Assembly: GCA_900320845.1 (NCBI GenBank)
Contig: ONTS01000006.1
Location: 1 to 64,000, forward strand
Direction of reading: 5' to 3'
Source of the DNA: an uncultured Prevotellaceae bacterium
GTDB lineage: Bacteria; Bacteroidota; Bacteroidia; Bacteroidales; Bacteroidaceae
Length of the DNA stretch: 64,000 bases
How positions within the stretch are numbered: position 1 is the stretch's first letter; every line of letters begins with the position of its first letter. The position numbers were made by a program, and so were the translations under genes. The notes beneath the pieces were generated by a model. The model was not told where the DNA came from and ran no database searches. It worked only from the letters and a program-made list of their open reading frames with translations. Below, one piece after another: positions 1 through 10,247 of this stretch.

Positions 1-17
1 AAAAATCTGGGACATGA

Positions 18-52
18 CAAAGCCCTGGCTTGGGAAAGTCGGGGCTTTGTTT
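18..52 (+). terminator. Hairpin with short T run at window start
   Basis: CAAAGCCC (18-25) pairs with GGGCTTTG (42-49) and is followed by a short T-rich stretch. It probably ends a plus-strand gene lying before the window. The T run is weak, so efficiency is uncertain. Confidence 0.5.
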
Positions 53-98
53 CATAAAAAACAAAAGAGGCCGTGTCTGTTACTTTTGACACAACCTC
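52..98 (-). terminator. Rho-independent terminator of the SH3-like gene
   Basis: GAGGCCGTGTC (67-77) and GACACAACCTC (88-98) form a stem whose two G-U pairs exist only in the minus-strand RNA. On the minus strand a T-rich tract follows (52-66). It lies about 165 bases past the stop of the minus-strand gene at 263-784. Confidence 0.6.
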
Positions 99-262
99 TC
101 TTTATTGTAGTTTATCGGCATCTGCGATGAGCAACTCTTGTTACTGGAGCAGTTGCCATTGGTTGGCGCGACGGTGTAGTTGCTCACGGAAAAGGGAGTC
201 TATGCAGATGCACGGACTCCCCTAGTCTTTACCCTTTAGCTTCTTACTACTGTGTGCAGGTA

Positions 263-784
263 TCAGTTGCAGTTGGTGAGTGCGTTTCCGCAGAGCCATT
301 CAGCCTGAATCCATCCCACGTTGTTGCCTGTGTAGGTGCGGCATTTCACCCAGTCGCCTTGCACCTCGAGCGGGCGCAGTTGCATCTCGACGTAAATGGT
401 GAACACCTTTTTGCTGTTTTCGTCGGGCTGTTGGTAGAGATAGAGCGTCTCGTCGCCGTAGTTGCGTGTGCTGACGCTGATTACCGATGAGTGAATCCAG
501 TAGCCGTTGCGTGACCCTTTCAGTTTAATCATTCCTTCAAATCCGTTGTTGTCGACGCAGAAGTATGAGTTGTCGCATATACGCCACCAACCGTTTTTTG
601 CGTTTTCCACCTCAAACATGGCAATACGGCCTTGCGGTATGCGGTCGACCACTTTGCCTTTGGGCGCATTGCGTATGTTGGTGGCTGTCTTACTATGGTC
701 TTCGAGGTATACGGCAAGGGATTGTGCATGAAGGCTAAGGGACAATACCATCACGACGAGCGAGCATAACAGTTTTTGTTTCAT
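263..784 (-). CDS. Secreted protein with bacterial SH3-like domains, function unknown
   Basis: A 173-residue protein with a clear signal peptide (MKQKLLCSLVVMVLSLSLHA, then cleavage near AQS). The mature part shows two stretches typical of bacterial SH3 folds: TNIRNAPKGKVVDRIPQG near residue 35 and LYLYQQPDENSKKVF near 115, with tryptophans in the GWWRIC and GDWVKCR positions. Such domains in periplasmic proteins often bind peptidoglycan or peptides, but no catalytic domain is attached, so the role is open. It is a single-gene minus-strand unit with its own terminator, divergent from the SemiSWEET-leuS run. The domain call is from pattern recognition; secretion is much more certain than function. 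Confidence 0.75.
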   Translation of the reverse strand: MKQKLLCSLVVMVLSLSLHAQSLAVYLEDHSKTATNIRNAPKGKVVDRIPQGRIAMFEVENAKNGWWRICDNSYFCVDNNGFEGMIKLKGSRNGYWIHSSVISVSTRNYGDETLYLYQQPDENSKKVFTIYVEMQLRPLEVQGDWVKCRTYTGNNVGWIQAEWLCGNALTNCN

Positions 785-847
785 AATCTTTCCTATTTAT
801 GTGTATCTATTTTATTACCGATCGATATGGTATAAAAACGTTCATGA

Positions 848-880
848 CAAAGGTAGTATTTATCTTTGTATTTCTTCAAG
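848..880 (-). promoter_or_regulatory. Candidate promoter of the SH3-like gene
   Basis: Minus strand: TACCTTTG at 855-848 matches the Bacteroidetes -7 box TAnnTTTG. CTTG at 880-877 is close to the -33 TTTG, with 21 bases between. It lies 64 bases before the start codon at 784. Confidence 0.5.
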
Positions 881-929
881 AAAAAACATGAAAAACCCAT
901 ATAAAAGTGAATATATTGCTAGAAACACG

Positions 930-937
930 TATCTTTG
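930..937 (+). promoter_or_regulatory. -7 box (TATCTTTG) before the SemiSWEET-leuS run
   Basis: TATCTTTG fits TAnnTTTG and lies 95 bases before the SemiSWEET start. No TTTG sits at the expected -33 distance, so only half of the promoter is supported. A second TATCTTTG at 861-868 also lacks a -33 box. Confidence 0.4.
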
Positions 938-1031
938 CACGAATAGAACTCAACAAATACGCACCTCACACAGCGCGGTGGGTCATTGTCGGGCATATAC
1001 ATCATTTATTAAGCTAACAAACATTTATACC

Positions 1032-1322
1032 ATGGAACAAGGACTTATTTACGAAATATGTGGCTGGTGCGCCAGCATCGGTATGATACTGGGTTATCTG
1101 CCGCAAGCTATAGAGACCATCCGCACACGCAACACTGACGGCATAGCGTTGCCCACCTTCCTCATGATGGCTGTGGGTGGCGTGTGCTTCATGCTGCAGG
1201 GCATACTGCACAAGCCCGATGTGCTTTGGGCGCTGTTCCTTACCAACTTGGTTACCACCTCATGCAGCGTCATCGTATTCAGCATCAAGGTGTACAACGA
1301 CTATATTAAGAAGAAAAAGTAA
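1032..1322 (+). CDS. SemiSWEET-type PQ-loop transporter
   Basis: A 96-residue membrane protein with three hydrophobic segments, the size of a bacterial SemiSWEET, which works as a dimer moving small sugars across the inner membrane. The family PQ motif is present (GYLPQA, Pro24-Gln25), followed by the usual polar loop TRNTDGIALPTF. I chose the ATG at 1032 because the frame upstream lacks any family sequence and runs through the candidate promoter. It ends 27 bases before leuS and may share its transcript. Substrate cannot be told from sequence; a role linked to leuS is not implied. Confidence 0.85.
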   Translation: MEQGLIYEICGWCASIGMILGYLPQAIETIRTRNTDGIALPTFLMMAVGGVCFMLQGILHKPDVLWALFLTNLVTTSCSVIVFSIKVYNDYIKKKK

Positions 1323-1349
1323 ACAACGACATATCCATTTCCATCTATT

Positions 1350-4205
1350 ATGGACTACAATTTCAGAGATATTGAACGCCGCTGGCAGCAACAGTGGCAA
1401 GAAAATGGCACCTACCGCATCAGCGAAGATGCTACGAAAAAGAAATACTACGTGCTCAACATGTTTCCCTATCCCAGCGGAGCGGGACTCCATGTGGGAC
1501 ATCCTTTAGGCTATATAGCTTCGGACATCTATGCACGCTGGAAGCGACACCAAGGCTTCAACGTACTGAATCCTATGGGCTACGATGCTTATGGTCTGCC
1601 AGCCGAGCAGTATGCCATACAGACGGGCCAGCACCCGGAGAAGACTACCAACGAGAATATTGCCCGCTACCGCGAGCAGCTGGACAAGATAGGCTTCTCG
1701 TTTGACTGGAGCCGCGAGGTGCGCACATGCGACCCAAAGTACTACAAGTGGACGCAGTGGGCGTTTATCAAGATGTTTGACAGCTACTACGACCGCCGTT
1801 CCGACAAGGCTCTGCCCATATCCGAACTCATCCACCACTTCGAAAACCATGGCACTGAGGGTCTGGAAGCAGCCTGCTCTGAGCCCCTCTGCTTCACCTC
1901 CGAAGAGTGGAAAGGCTTGGACGAGACTGCACAGCAGGAGATACTGATGAACTATCGTATCGCCTTTGTGGGAGAGACGATGGTGAACTGGTGTGCCGAG
2001 CTGGGCACCGTGCTCGCCAACGATGAGGTGGTAGACGGCATTTCCGTACGCGGTGGCTACCCTGTGGTGCAGAAGAAGATGCGCCAGTGGTGTCTGCGTG
2101 TGTCAGCCTACGCACAACGGCTACTCGAAGGCCTCGACACCGTAGACTGGACAGAGTCGCTCAAGGAGACACAACGCAACTGGATAGGCCGCTCGGAAGG
2201 CGCAGAGATACGCTTCAACGTGGCAGACAGCGACGAGAGTTTCGTAGTGTTTACCACACGTGCCGACACCATCTTCGGCGTCACCTTCATGGTGCTGGCT
2301 CCTGAGAGTGAACTCGTGCCACAGCTCACCACAAAAGAGCAACAGGCAGAGGTGGAACAATACCTTGATTACGTGAAGAAGCGTACCGAACGCGACCGCA
2401 TGACCGACCATCGCGTGACAGGAGTGTTCTCCGGCAGCTATGCCATCAACCCCTTCACCAACGAACGTATACCCATCTGGATCAGCGAATACGTGCTGGC
2501 GGGCTACGGTACAGGCGCCATCATGGCAGTGCCGGCGCACGACTCACGCGACTATGCCTTTGCACGGCACTTCAACCTGCCCATCATACCCCTCATCGAG
2601 GGTGCCGACGTCAGCGAAGAGAGCTTCGACGCCAAGGAAGGTGTGGTGATGAACTCGCCGAAAGCAAATGAGGCAACTGGCGGACTGACACTCAACGGAC
2701 TGACCGTGAAGGAAGCCATCGCCGCCACCAAGGAATACATAGTACGTACAGGCATTGGCAAGGTGAAGGTAAACTACCGCCTTCGCGACGCCATCTTCTC
2801 CCGTCAACGCTACTGGGGAGAACCCTTCCCCATATACTACAAAAACGGTATGCCCTATGCGCTGCCCGAGACATGTCTGCCACTGCTGCTGCCCGACATC
2901 GACGAATACCGTCCCACCGAGAGCGGAGAGCCCCCTCTGGGAAGAGCCAAGCAGTGGGCATGGGACGAAAAGAACCAAAAGGTGGTTGACAAGTCGCTCA
3001 TCGACCATGTCAGCGTGTTCCCGCTGGAACTCAACACTATGCCAGGCTTTGCCGGTTCTTCGGCATACTACCTGCGCTACATGGACCCGCACAACACCGA
3101 GACATTGGTTTCGGAAGCTGCCGACACCTACTGGCAGAATGTTGACCTGTATGTGGGCGGCACGGAACATGCCACCGGACACCTGATATATTCCCGTTTC
3201 TGGAACAAGTTCCTCTTCGACCTCGGCGTGAGCTGCCAGGATGAACCCTATCGCAAGCTCGTCAACCAGGGAATGATACAAGGACGCTCCAACTTCGTGT
3301 ACCGTGTAGAGGACAACGGAAAGCAAGGAGCCAATGGACAGCCCCTGTTTGTATCGGCAGGACTGAAAGAGCTGTACGACAACGTGACCCCCATACACGT
3401 TGATGTGAACATGGTGCAGAACGATGTGCTCGACATCGACCGCTTCCGTGCCTGGCGCCCGGAATACAAGGATGCCGAGTTTGTGCTCGAAGAGGGCAAA
3501 TACATCTGCGGATGGGCTGTAGAGAAGATGTCAAAGTCGATGTTCAACGTGGTGAACCCCGACGACATCGTAGCCCGTTACGGAGCTGACACACTACGTC
3601 TGTATGAGATGTTCCTCGGTCCTGTTGAGCAGTCGAAGCCCTGGGACACCAACGGCATCGACGGCTGCCACCGTTTCCTGAAACGCCTGTGGGCACTCTA
3701 TGCCCGCGACAGCGTAGTCATCACCGACGAGACACCCACGCCAGCTATGCAGAAGAGCCTGCACACACTGATAAAGAAGGTGACGGCTGACATTGAACAC
3801 TTCTCCTACAATACCAGCGTGGCAGCGTTCATGATCTGTGTGAACGAGCTGACACAGCAACAGTGCCATCATCGCGACATCCTGCAGCCGCTCATCATCC
3901 TGTTATCGCCATTTTGCCCGCACATGGCAGAGGAGTTGTGGCACATCGTGGGCAACGACACCACCGTGGTCGACGCTGCATGGCCCCACTGCGATGAGCG
4001 CTATCTGGTGGAAAGCGAAGTGCAGCTCACGGTAAGCTTCAACGGCAAGGCGCGTTTCCAGATAACAGTGCCCGCCGATGCCGACAGCAAAGCCATTGAG
4101 GAGACCGCACTGAACGACGAACGCACACCGCGCTACACCGAAGGCAAGCAGGTGGTGAAGGTCATCGTGGTGCCCAAGAAGATTGTCAACATCGTTGTGA
4201 AATAA
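1350..4205 (+). CDS. leuS: Leucyl-tRNA synthetase
   Basis: A 951-residue class I aminoacyl-tRNA synthetase that charges tRNA-Leu with leucine in the cytoplasm. Seen: the HIGH-type signature in [17 protein letters not shown] near residue 40, and the KMSKS loop in [12 protein letters not shown] near 730. Between them lies the CP1 editing domain with [12 protein letters not shown] and [16 protein letters not shown], the site that hydrolyses mischarged tRNA. A C-terminal anticodon-binding region ends in [17 protein letters not shown]. The length is somewhat above that of Proteobacterial LeuS, in line with Bacteroidetes versions that carry insertions. yitT and rdgB follow on the same strand. Confidence 0.97.
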   Translation: MDYNFRDIERRWQQQWQENGTYRISEDATKKKYYVLNMFPYPSGAGLHVGHPLGYIASDIYARWKRHQGFNVLNPMGYDAYGLPAEQYAIQTGQHPEKTTNENIARYREQLDKIGFSFDWSREVRTCDPKYYKWTQWAFIKMFDSYYDRRSDKALPISELIHHFENHGTEGLEAACSEPLCFTSEEWKGLDETAQQEILMNYRIAFVGETMVNWCAELGTVLANDEVVDGISVRGGYPVVQKKMRQWCLRVSAYAQRLLEGLDTVDWTESLKETQRNWIGRSEGAEIRFNVADSDESFVVFTTRADTIFGVTFMVLAPESELVPQLTTKEQQAEVEQYLDYVKKRTERDRMTDHRVTGVFSGSYAINPFTNERIPIWISEYVLAGYGTGAIMAVPAHDSRDYAFARHFNLPIIPLIEGADVSEESFDAKEGVVMNSPKANEATGGLTLNGLTVKEAIAATKEYIVRTGIGKVKVNYRLRDAIFSRQRYWGEPFPIYYKNGMPYALPETCLPLLLPDIDEYRPTESGEPPLGRAKQWAWDEKNQKVVDKSLIDHVSVFPLELNTMPGFAGSSAYYLRYMDPHNTETLVSEAADTYWQNVDLYVGGTEHATGHLIYSRFWNKFLFDLGVSCQDEPYRKLVNQGMIQGRSNFVYRVEDNGKQGANGQPLFVSAGLKELYDNVTPIHVDVNMVQNDVLDIDRFRAWRPEYKDAEFVLEEGKYICGWAVEKMSKSMFNVVNPDDIVARYGADTLRLYEMFLGPVEQSKPWDTNGIDGCHRFLKRLWALYARDSVVITDETPTPAMQKSLHTLIKKVTADIEHFSYNTSVAAFMICVNELTQQQCHHRDILQPLIILLSPFCPHMAEELWHIVGNDTTVVDAAWPHCDERYLVESEVQLTVSFNGKARFQITVPADADSKAIEETALNDERTPRYTEGKQVVKVIVVPKKIVNIVVK

Positions 4206-4321
4206 CCAGCAGCCCCTATCCACAGCGGCTGTAACATCTATCACGCATCAACCATGTTGCCGTCTGCCCACACTAAAGGCATAACAGGGTAGTAGGCAAC
4301 GCTTTACCATATTCTAACCCT

Positions 4322-5260
4322 ATGATTCGATACTTATTCAGCAAGAAAGACTGGCTTCTGCGCGAGGCCAAAGACTATCTCTTCATCACCCTGGCTCTCT
4401 GCCTGTATGCCGTGGGATGGACCGTGTTTCTGCTTCCCTACGAGATTGTCTCGGGTGGTGTCACCGGTGTGTCAGCCATCATTTACTACGCCACGGGCTT
4501 CCCCATAGGCTACAGTTTCTTCCTCATTAACGCCGCCCTGCTCGTCGTGGCACTGCGCATATTGGGCTTTAAGTTCATGACGAAGACCATCTACGCCATC
4601 TTTGTGGCCTCGCTGCTGCTCACCTTGGCACGTGGACTGGTGGTGGACGAAAACGACAACCTCATACAGATACTCGGTCCGGGACAGGAGTTCATGTCTA
4701 TCATCATCGGCTGCAGCCTCATCGGCATGTCGCTTGCCATCGTGTTCCTGAACAACGGCTCCACCGGCGGCACCGACATCATCGCTGCCTGTGTCAACAA
4801 ATACAAACCCATCTCGCTCGGACGCATACTGATATTCGTCGACCTCATCATCATCGGCAGCTCATACTTCGTGTTCCACGACCCAAAAAAGCTTGTTTTC
4901 GGCTTCTGCACGCTGATTGTCTGCGACTTGATGGTGGACTACGTGATGAACGCCCGACGCGAATCGGTGCAGTTTCTCATCTTTTCCAAGAAGTATAACG
5001 AGGTAGCCGACGCCTTGGGTAAAGCCACTCACCGAGGCATCACTTTGCTGGACGGCAAGGGATGGTACACCGGCGACGAGACGAAAGTGATATGTCTGGT
5101 TACCAAGCGCCGCGAGAGTGTCAACGTGTTCCGCATTATTAAGGTGGTAGACCCCGATGCTTTCGTATCGCAAAGCACCGTGATTGGCGTCTACGGAAAG
5201 GGCTTTGACACCATAAAGGTGAAAGTCAACGACAAAGATAAGAACCTGATAGACGCATAA
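4322..5260 (+). CDS. YitT family membrane protein
   Basis: A 312-residue inner-membrane protein. The first two thirds hold about five or six hydrophobic segments of the YitT (DUF161) type, with the family loop LPYEIVSGGVTGVSAIIYY near residue 40 and NNGSTGGTDIIAA near 145. The last part, from about residue 225 (FSKKYNEVADAL, HRGITLLDGKGWYTG), matches the soluble DUF2179 domain. YitT proteins are widespread but of uncertain function; some are suggested to be transporters. It lies 116 bases after leuS and 56 bases before the chosen rdgB start. Confidence 0.9.
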   Translation: MIRYLFSKKDWLLREAKDYLFITLALCLYAVGWTVFLLPYEIVSGGVTGVSAIIYYATGFPIGYSFFLINAALLVVALRILGFKFMTKTIYAIFVASLLLTLARGLVVDENDNLIQILGPGQEFMSIIIGCSLIGMSLAIVFLNNGSTGGTDIIAACVNKYKPISLGRILIFVDLIIIGSSYFVFHDPKKLVFGFCTLIVCDLMVDYVMNARRESVQFLIFSKKYNEVADALGKATHRGITLLDGKGWYTGDETKVICLVTKRRESVNVFRIIKVVDPDAFVSQSTVIGVYGKGFDTIKVKVNDKDKNLIDA

Positions 5261-5316
5261 AACCATCAATGATACCAACCTTTCAGCCACCCTCCACCAC
5301 ACATTCTATACCTGCC

Positions 5317-5937
5317 ATGGACCACATTGTATTTGCTACCAACAACGCTCACAAGCTAAGTGAGGTGCGCCAGATGCTTGACGGCATAGTAGAGGTGCTG
5401 TCGTTGGCAGACATCGACTGCCACGACGACATTCCCGAGACCGCCAACACGCTGGAAGGCAATGCCCTGCAGAAGGCGCAATGGGTGTTCACTCGTTATG
5501 GCTACGACTGCTTTGCCGATGACACAGGGCTGGAAGTGGACTGTCTCAACGGCGCACCTGGTGTATTTTCGGCGCGATATGCAGGCGAGGGGCACAACGA
5601 CAATGCCAACAAGCGCAAACTCCTTGCCGACATGAAGGATGCCGCCAACCGCCAAGCTCAGTTCCGCACCGTCGTAGCGCTGATAGAAGCCAAGCCAAGA
5701 GAAGACAATAACGACGTCGATAGCGAGACACACTGTTTCGAAGGCATCGTAAGAGGCCAACTCCTTGAGAAAGAACGTGGTGCGGCGGGTTTCGGCTACG
5801 ACCCTCTCTTTGTCCCCGACGGCCACAGCATGACCTTCGCACAAATGACAGCTGAACAGAAAAACGCCATATCGCACAGAGCAATGGCTGTGGCAAAGCT
5901 GGTGGACTATCTGAAAAACAAGCAAGAAAACAAGTAA
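5317..5937 (+). CDS. rdgB: XTP/dITP pyrophosphatase (RdgB/HAM1)
   Basis: A 206-residue housekeeping enzyme that hydrolyses non-canonical purine triphosphates (XTP, dITP, ITP) to monophosphates and keeps them out of DNA. The family N-terminus FATNNAHKLSEV is present, with FADDTGLEVDCLNGAPGVFS and GFGYDPLFVPDG, the substrate and metal sites. The start is placed at 5317 (MDHIVFATNN) because the 16 residues read from the ATG at 5269 have no counterpart in the family, where the first strand begins right at the start. It lies between yitT and porZ on the same strand. Confidence 0.95.
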   Translation: MDHIVFATNNAHKLSEVRQMLDGIVEVLSLADIDCHDDIPETANTLEGNALQKAQWVFTRYGYDCFADDTGLEVDCLNGAPGVFSARYAGEGHNDNANKRKLLADMKDAANRQAQFRTVVALIEAKPREDNNDVDSETHCFEGIVRGQLLEKERGAAGFGYDPLFVPDGHSMTFAQMTAEQKNAISHRAMAVAKLVDYLKNKQENK

Positions 5938-6010
5938 GAAAAACAATAAAAAACCCCACACTCACGTATATATTACAGGAGTGATGACTAACCATCGCCT
6001 CACCATAACC

Positions 6011-8095
6011 ATGATAAGATACCGCATTGTTACGCTATTGCTCACCGTCTTCTGCATCGGTCATGCCCTCGCCATAGGGACATGGAACATCTACCATGCC
6101 TATAATGACATCACACAGATTGTTCCCATGTCGCAGCGTGTGTATGTGTTGAGTGCAGGCGGACTGTTCTCCTACAATGTAAACGACCAGAGCGTGCAGA
6201 CCTACACCAAGGCTGATGCGCTGAGCGATAACAACATAGCATTGATTGAGTCCAACAAGGCGACCCAAAAGCTTGTGATTGTCTACCGCAACAGCAACAT
6301 CGACCTGCTGGACGATAACACACAGCAGACGACCAACATCTCTGCCTACTACAGCCGCTCGATGATGGAGGACAAGACGGTGTACCACATCAACATGAAC
6401 GGGCAGTATGCCTATCTCTCCACAGGCTTCGGCATACTGATACTGAACGTGGCGCGAGGCGAAATAACCAACACCTACAACCTGGGGTTCCGCATCGACT
6501 ACAGCTATATAGAAGACCAATGGCTCTATGCAGCCTCGTCAACGAACGGTCTGTACCGCGGCTCCACCAAGACCAACCTGCTCGACAAAGCAAACTGGCA
6601 ACGCGTAGGCGAATATACGCCACGTCAGGAGAACAAGACCACCGTGGAAGACACGCGCAATAACCTCATCTGGACCACTACCGGAAAAGGCATGCTCAGC
6701 GCCTATCGCACTACCGACGGACAGCAGCAGACAGTGGTAAGCAACATACGCCCCGACGGACCGGCATACAACTACTTTGGCTTCATGCGCCACATCAACG
6801 GCAAGCTATACTCCGTCGGTGGCGGATTTACGGCGCTTGCCGAAATCATCAGACCTGCCGCCGTGCAGACCTACGATGGACAGACGTGGACGCTGTTTGA
6901 GGAAGATATCAGACAATACATCAACCATAACTACGAGAATATGCTCTCTGTGGACGTCGACCCTACTGACGCACATCGCGTTATCGTTACGGGCAAGAGC
7001 GGCGTGTACGAGTTTATAGACGAAAAATTCTCTCGGCACTGGAATATAGAGAACAGTCCGCTGCAATCTGCACTCACCGACAATCGCGACTATGTACTCG
7101 CCATGGGCTGCAAGGTCGACAGTCGCGGCACGCTGTGGACCGTCAACGCACAGGCAGAGTCGCAGTCGCTCCTCGAAATGAGTAAGGACGGACAATGGAC
7201 GTCGCACCACAAGAGTGTGCTACTCAACGAAGACAACCGCTCCTACGGCGGACTGCGCTCGGTAATCATCGACAGCCGCGAGCTGGTGTGGTTTACCAAC
7301 TACCACTGGGACGGCCCCTCCTTCTACGCCTATAGCCCGAAAAACGATGGTATACTGCCCTTCAAGTCGTTCCTCAACCAAGACGGCACACGCATGAACC
7401 CCTACTTCGCACAGTGCATAGCCGAAGACGCCTCCCACAACATCTGGGTGGGCACCAACGTGGGACCCATCGTGGTCTACGCTGAGGACATAGCCAACAA
7501 CGACAACAGCCACATCAACCAGGTGAAGGTACCCCGCAACGACGGAACAAACTTTGCCGACTACCTGCTGGACGGCGTCAACATCACCTGTATCGCCGTC
7601 GATGGTGGAGGACGCAAGTGGTTTGGCACGGGCTCGAACGGCGTCTACCTCATAAGCACCGACAATAACACACAGATACACCACTTCACCACCGACAACA
7701 GCCCGCTGCTGAGCAACAACATCGAGTCGATAGCCATCAACGGCAAGACAGGCGAGGTATTCATCGGTACCAACATCGGACTGTGCTCATACATGAGCGA
7801 TGCCACCGACACGCACGAGCGCATGGATAAGGACAACGTGTATGCATATCCCAACCCCGTCAGACCCGACTACAACGGGCTTATCACCATCACAGGCCTC
7901 ACCTACGACGCCGATGTGAAGATAGTGACCAGCAACGGTGTTCTCGTCAATCAGGGACGCAGCAACGGCGGCAGCTACACATGGGACGCCACCGACATGG
8001 AGGGACACCGCGTGGCAAGCGGCATTTACATGGTGCAGACAGCAACAAGCGACGGAAAGAAGGGAACAGTGTGCAAAATTGCCATCGTAAACTAA
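6011..8095 (+). CDS. porZ: PorZ-like two-beta-propeller component of the type IX secretion system
   Basis: A 694-residue secreted protein. A signal peptide (MIRYRIVTLLLTVFCIGHALA) is followed by repeated propeller blades, for example IWVGTNVGPIVVYAED, RKWFGTGSNGVYLIS and GEVFIGTNIGLCSYMS. It ends with a T9SS-type C-terminal domain starting at VYAYPNPVRPDYNGLITITG. This layout is that of PorZ of Porphyromonas gingivalis, a surface protein that supplies anionic lipopolysaccharide to the T9SS sortase. In the same frame, GTG at 5981 and ATG at 5984 would add 9-10 residues before the signal peptide; the ATG at 6011 gives the cleaner signal. It implies the host has T9SS genes elsewhere. A generic propeller protein with a sorting domain is the alternative. 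Confidence 0.8.
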   Translation: MIRYRIVTLLLTVFCIGHALAIGTWNIYHAYNDITQIVPMSQRVYVLSAGGLFSYNVNDQSVQTYTKADALSDNNIALIESNKATQKLVIVYRNSNIDLLDDNTQQTTNISAYYSRSMMEDKTVYHINMNGQYAYLSTGFGILILNVARGEITNTYNLGFRIDYSYIEDQWLYAASSTNGLYRGSTKTNLLDKANWQRVGEYTPRQENKTTVEDTRNNLIWTTTGKGMLSAYRTTDGQQQTVVSNIRPDGPAYNYFGFMRHINGKLYSVGGGFTALAEIIRPAAVQTYDGQTWTLFEEDIRQYINHNYENMLSVDVDPTDAHRVIVTGKSGVYEFIDEKFSRHWNIENSPLQSALTDNRDYVLAMGCKVDSRGTLWTVNAQAESQSLLEMSKDGQWTSHHKSVLLNEDNRSYGGLRSVIIDSRELVWFTNYHWDGPSFYAYSPKNDGILPFKSFLNQDGTRMNPYFAQCIAEDASHNIWVGTNVGPIVVYAEDIANNDNSHINQVKVPRNDGTNFADYLLDGVNITCIAVDGGGRKWFGTGSNGVYLISTDNNTQIHHFTTDNSPLLSNNIESIAINGKTGEVFIGTNIGLCSYMSDATDTHERMDKDNVYAYPNPVRPDYNGLITITGLTYDADVKIVTSNGVLVNQGRSNGGSYTWDATDMEGHRVASGIYMVQTATSDGKKGTVCKIAIVN

Positions 8096-8122
8096 ACAAA
8101 CACCCAACACATAGCGACCAAC

Positions 8123-9289
8123 ATGCCAATGGATAACCCACTGCAAATACGAATGAATAGCCTCGACATACTTCGGGGTTGGTGTATGATAGCCATACTC
8201 TTCTTCCATTCGCAGATGTACTACTTCGGCACCGATGTAGTGCCATATACTTTGTATGTGCCCAACGCATTGGCATTGTTCTACTTTATCTCCGGTTTTC
8301 TCGCCTATCGCGAACAGCAACCTGTCAAGACAGCCATGAAGCGCATTGCCCTGCGCCTCATCATGCCCTATTTCATCTTTGCCACGTCGATAAGCATCGT
8401 CAAGATGCTGATATACTTCGGTACTATCGACTTCCGCGTGCTGGGCTCGATGGTGCTCTCTGGACGTGCATCGTGGTTTGTGGCAGCCCTCATCATCATT
8501 GAGTTGCTGTTCCTCGTAGTGCGCAAGATTACCCAAGACAACACCTGGGGCATTTTGTTGGTGGCGTTGATAAGCGTCGTGGGCTCCTACTTCCTGCAAC
8601 GTTCGCCGGTCATCGATACCAACTTTGAAAACGGCATCCCCTTCGCCCTGCCGCCGGCACTGGTGGGATTGTTCTTCTACTGCATAGGATTCCTCTATCA
8701 CAGACATATGCTGCCCTGTATCCCCAAGCCCACAAGCATGGGCTATGTGCAGCGTGATGGCGACGAACACCGCCAACTCCCGAGCAGAGCATTCACCATC
8801 ACTTATTCGTGGCTCATACCCACACTGGTGCTCTTCCTGATCGTCAAGCTGTTTGAGGCCCAAAAGGGATATGGTTTCCTCTTCGCCAGCCTCTATGCCG
8901 ACCCGTTCGCCCTATTCATCCTTGACATGTTGCTGGGCTGTGTAGGTATCTCCTCCTTGCTACTGCTACTCTGGCAAGATACCTATATGGTAGAACAAGA
9001 CAACAGCTTAAAAAGCAAGAAAGAGAGCATATACTGGTTTATGTCGCCGGCGTGGATCGGCATGCACTGCATGGTGTTCTATTTCTTCAGCGGAGGTGTA
9101 CCGCTCGTTGTCGCCTTCGTGCTCAAGAAGTACGTCTTCAGCCCCGACCACCACAACACCTGGTGCTTCGACATGGGCTTCTGGTTCACCTTCCTCGCCG
9201 TAATAGTCATCACATCCACCATAGCATGGGTGATCTACCGCTATCTTCCGTTCCTGCTGGGACGCAAAGTGAGGGTTTACGACAAATGA
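8123..9289 (+). CDS. Acyltransferase 3 family membrane protein
   Basis: A 388-residue protein with about ten hydrophobic segments. The N-terminus NSLDILRGWCMIAILFFHSQ matches the acyltransferase 3 family, whose conserved R and H residues (here in DILRGW and FFHSQ) support transfer of acetyl or other acyl groups to sugars of the cell envelope. A soluble insert near residues 195-230 (PKPTSMGYVQRDGDEH) is an odd interruption of the membrane part. Internal ATGs at 8129 and 8152 are possible starts. It lies 27 bases after porZ. Its neighbour handles anionic LPS, so an LPS-modifying role is tempting but only inferred. Confidence 0.85.
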   Translation: MPMDNPLQIRMNSLDILRGWCMIAILFFHSQMYYFGTDVVPYTLYVPNALALFYFISGFLAYREQQPVKTAMKRIALRLIMPYFIFATSISIVKMLIYFGTIDFRVLGSMVLSGRASWFVAALIIIELLFLVVRKITQDNTWGILLVALISVVGSYFLQRSPVIDTNFENGIPFALPPALVGLFFYCIGFLYHRHMLPCIPKPTSMGYVQRDGDEHRQLPSRAFTITYSWLIPTLVLFLIVKLFEAQKGYGFLFASLYADPFALFILDMLLGCVGISSLLLLLWQDTYMVEQDNSLKSKKESIYWFMSPAWIGMHCMVFYFFSGGVPLVVAFVLKKYVFSPDHHNTWCFDMGFWFTFLAVIVITSTIAWVIYRYLPFLLGRKVRVYDK

Positions 9290-9340
9290 AAGCAAAAACA
9301 CCTCAAGCAAATAATTACTAACCCTATAAAATTATTTATC

Positions 9341-10048
9341 ATGAGCAACACACCAACTCCACACATTGAGGCCAAGTACGGCGATATAGCCGAAACCGTC
9401 ATCATGCCGGGCGATCCCCTGCGCGCCAAATTTATGGCTGAGAACTTCCTGAAGGACATCGTACAGTTCAATGGTGTTCGCGGTATGCTCGGCTACACTG
9501 GTACCTTCAACGGCAAACGTGTCAGCATCATGGGACACGGTATGGGTATTCCCTCCATCGGTATCTACTCATACGAGTTGTATCACTTCTATCGCGTAGA
9601 AACCATCATCCGCGTTGGTTCAGCCGGTGCATACAGCACAGACCTCAACCTGGGTGACCTGGTTCTCGCTATGGGCGCAAGCACTGACAGCAACTACTGC
9701 GACCAGTACCACATTCCCGGCACCTTCGCACCTATTGCCGACTTCGACCTGCTACGTAAGGCTGCTGACGCTGCCGAAAGCTTCGGCTACAATTATAAGG
9801 TGGGCAACCTGCTGTCGTCAGACATCTTCTATCGTGAGTTCCCCGAAATCACAGAATGGACCAAGATGGGCATCCTGGCAGTAGAGATGGAAGCCGCCGG
9901 ACTGTACATGAACGCTGCCCGCGCCGGCAAACGCGCACTCACCATCTGCACCATCTCCGACCACGTGGTGAAAGGCGAAGCATGCACAGCAGAAGAGCGC
10001 CGGACCACATTTACCAAGATGATGGACGTTGCACTTGCTTGCATCTAA
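9341..10048 (+). CDS. deoD: Purine nucleoside phosphorylase, DeoD type
   Basis: A 235-residue cytoplasmic enzyme that cleaves purine (deoxy)nucleosides with phosphate to base and (deoxy)ribose-1-phosphate for salvage. Family motifs: [16 protein letters not shown] (phosphate site), [29 protein letters not shown] (ribose binding) and TISDH, whose aspartate selects purines with a 6-amino or 6-oxo group. Length is normal for the hexameric DeoD family. It is the last gene of the plus-strand run and is followed at once by a strong terminator. Confidence 0.96.
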   Translation: MSNTPTPHIEAKYGDIAETVIMPGDPLRAKFMAENFLKDIVQFNGVRGMLGYTGTFNGKRVSIMGHGMGIPSIGIYSYELYHFYRVETIIRVGSAGAYSTDLNLGDLVLAMGASTDSNYCDQYHIPGTFAPIADFDLLRKAADAAESFGYNYKVGNLLSSDIFYREFPEITEWTKMGILAVEMEAAGLYMNAARAGKRALTICTISDHVVKGEACTAEERRTTFTKMMDVALACI

Positions 10049-10076
10049 TAAGACTTACACAAAGTCGGATACAAAG

Positions 10077-10112
10077 AAAGAATGCCTATTTGTTTTTAGG
10101 CATTCTTTTTTT
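10077..10112 (+). terminator. Strong terminator after deoD
   Basis: GAATGCCTA (10080-10088) and TAGGCATTC (10097-10105) form a perfect stem with an 8-base loop, followed by seven T residues. It closes the leuS-to-deoD run. Confidence 0.9.
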
Positions 10113-10139
10113 GCCATTTATAAAAATATGTTAACTTTG
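10110..10139 (+). promoter_or_regulatory. Candidate promoter of the DUF805 gene
   Basis: TTTG (10110-10113) and TAACTTTG (10132-10139) fit the Bacteroidetes boxes, with 18 bases between (20 is more usual in this window). The -33 box lies in the T run of the preceding terminator. The start codon is about 108 bases downstream. Confidence 0.5.
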
Positions 10140-10247
10140 TAGCGAACATCGTTATGGTCTTACCGCATTAAAACACACAATATAAGTACATTTCCACAAA
10201 CGAAGCTCATTCTATAACACTATAACCATTAACTAAAATCAACTATT

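Noticed and set aside
801..1031. N-terminal extension of the SemiSWEET frame
   Set aside because: SemiSWEET proteins are about 90-100 residues; the extension has no family match and covers the candidate promoter.
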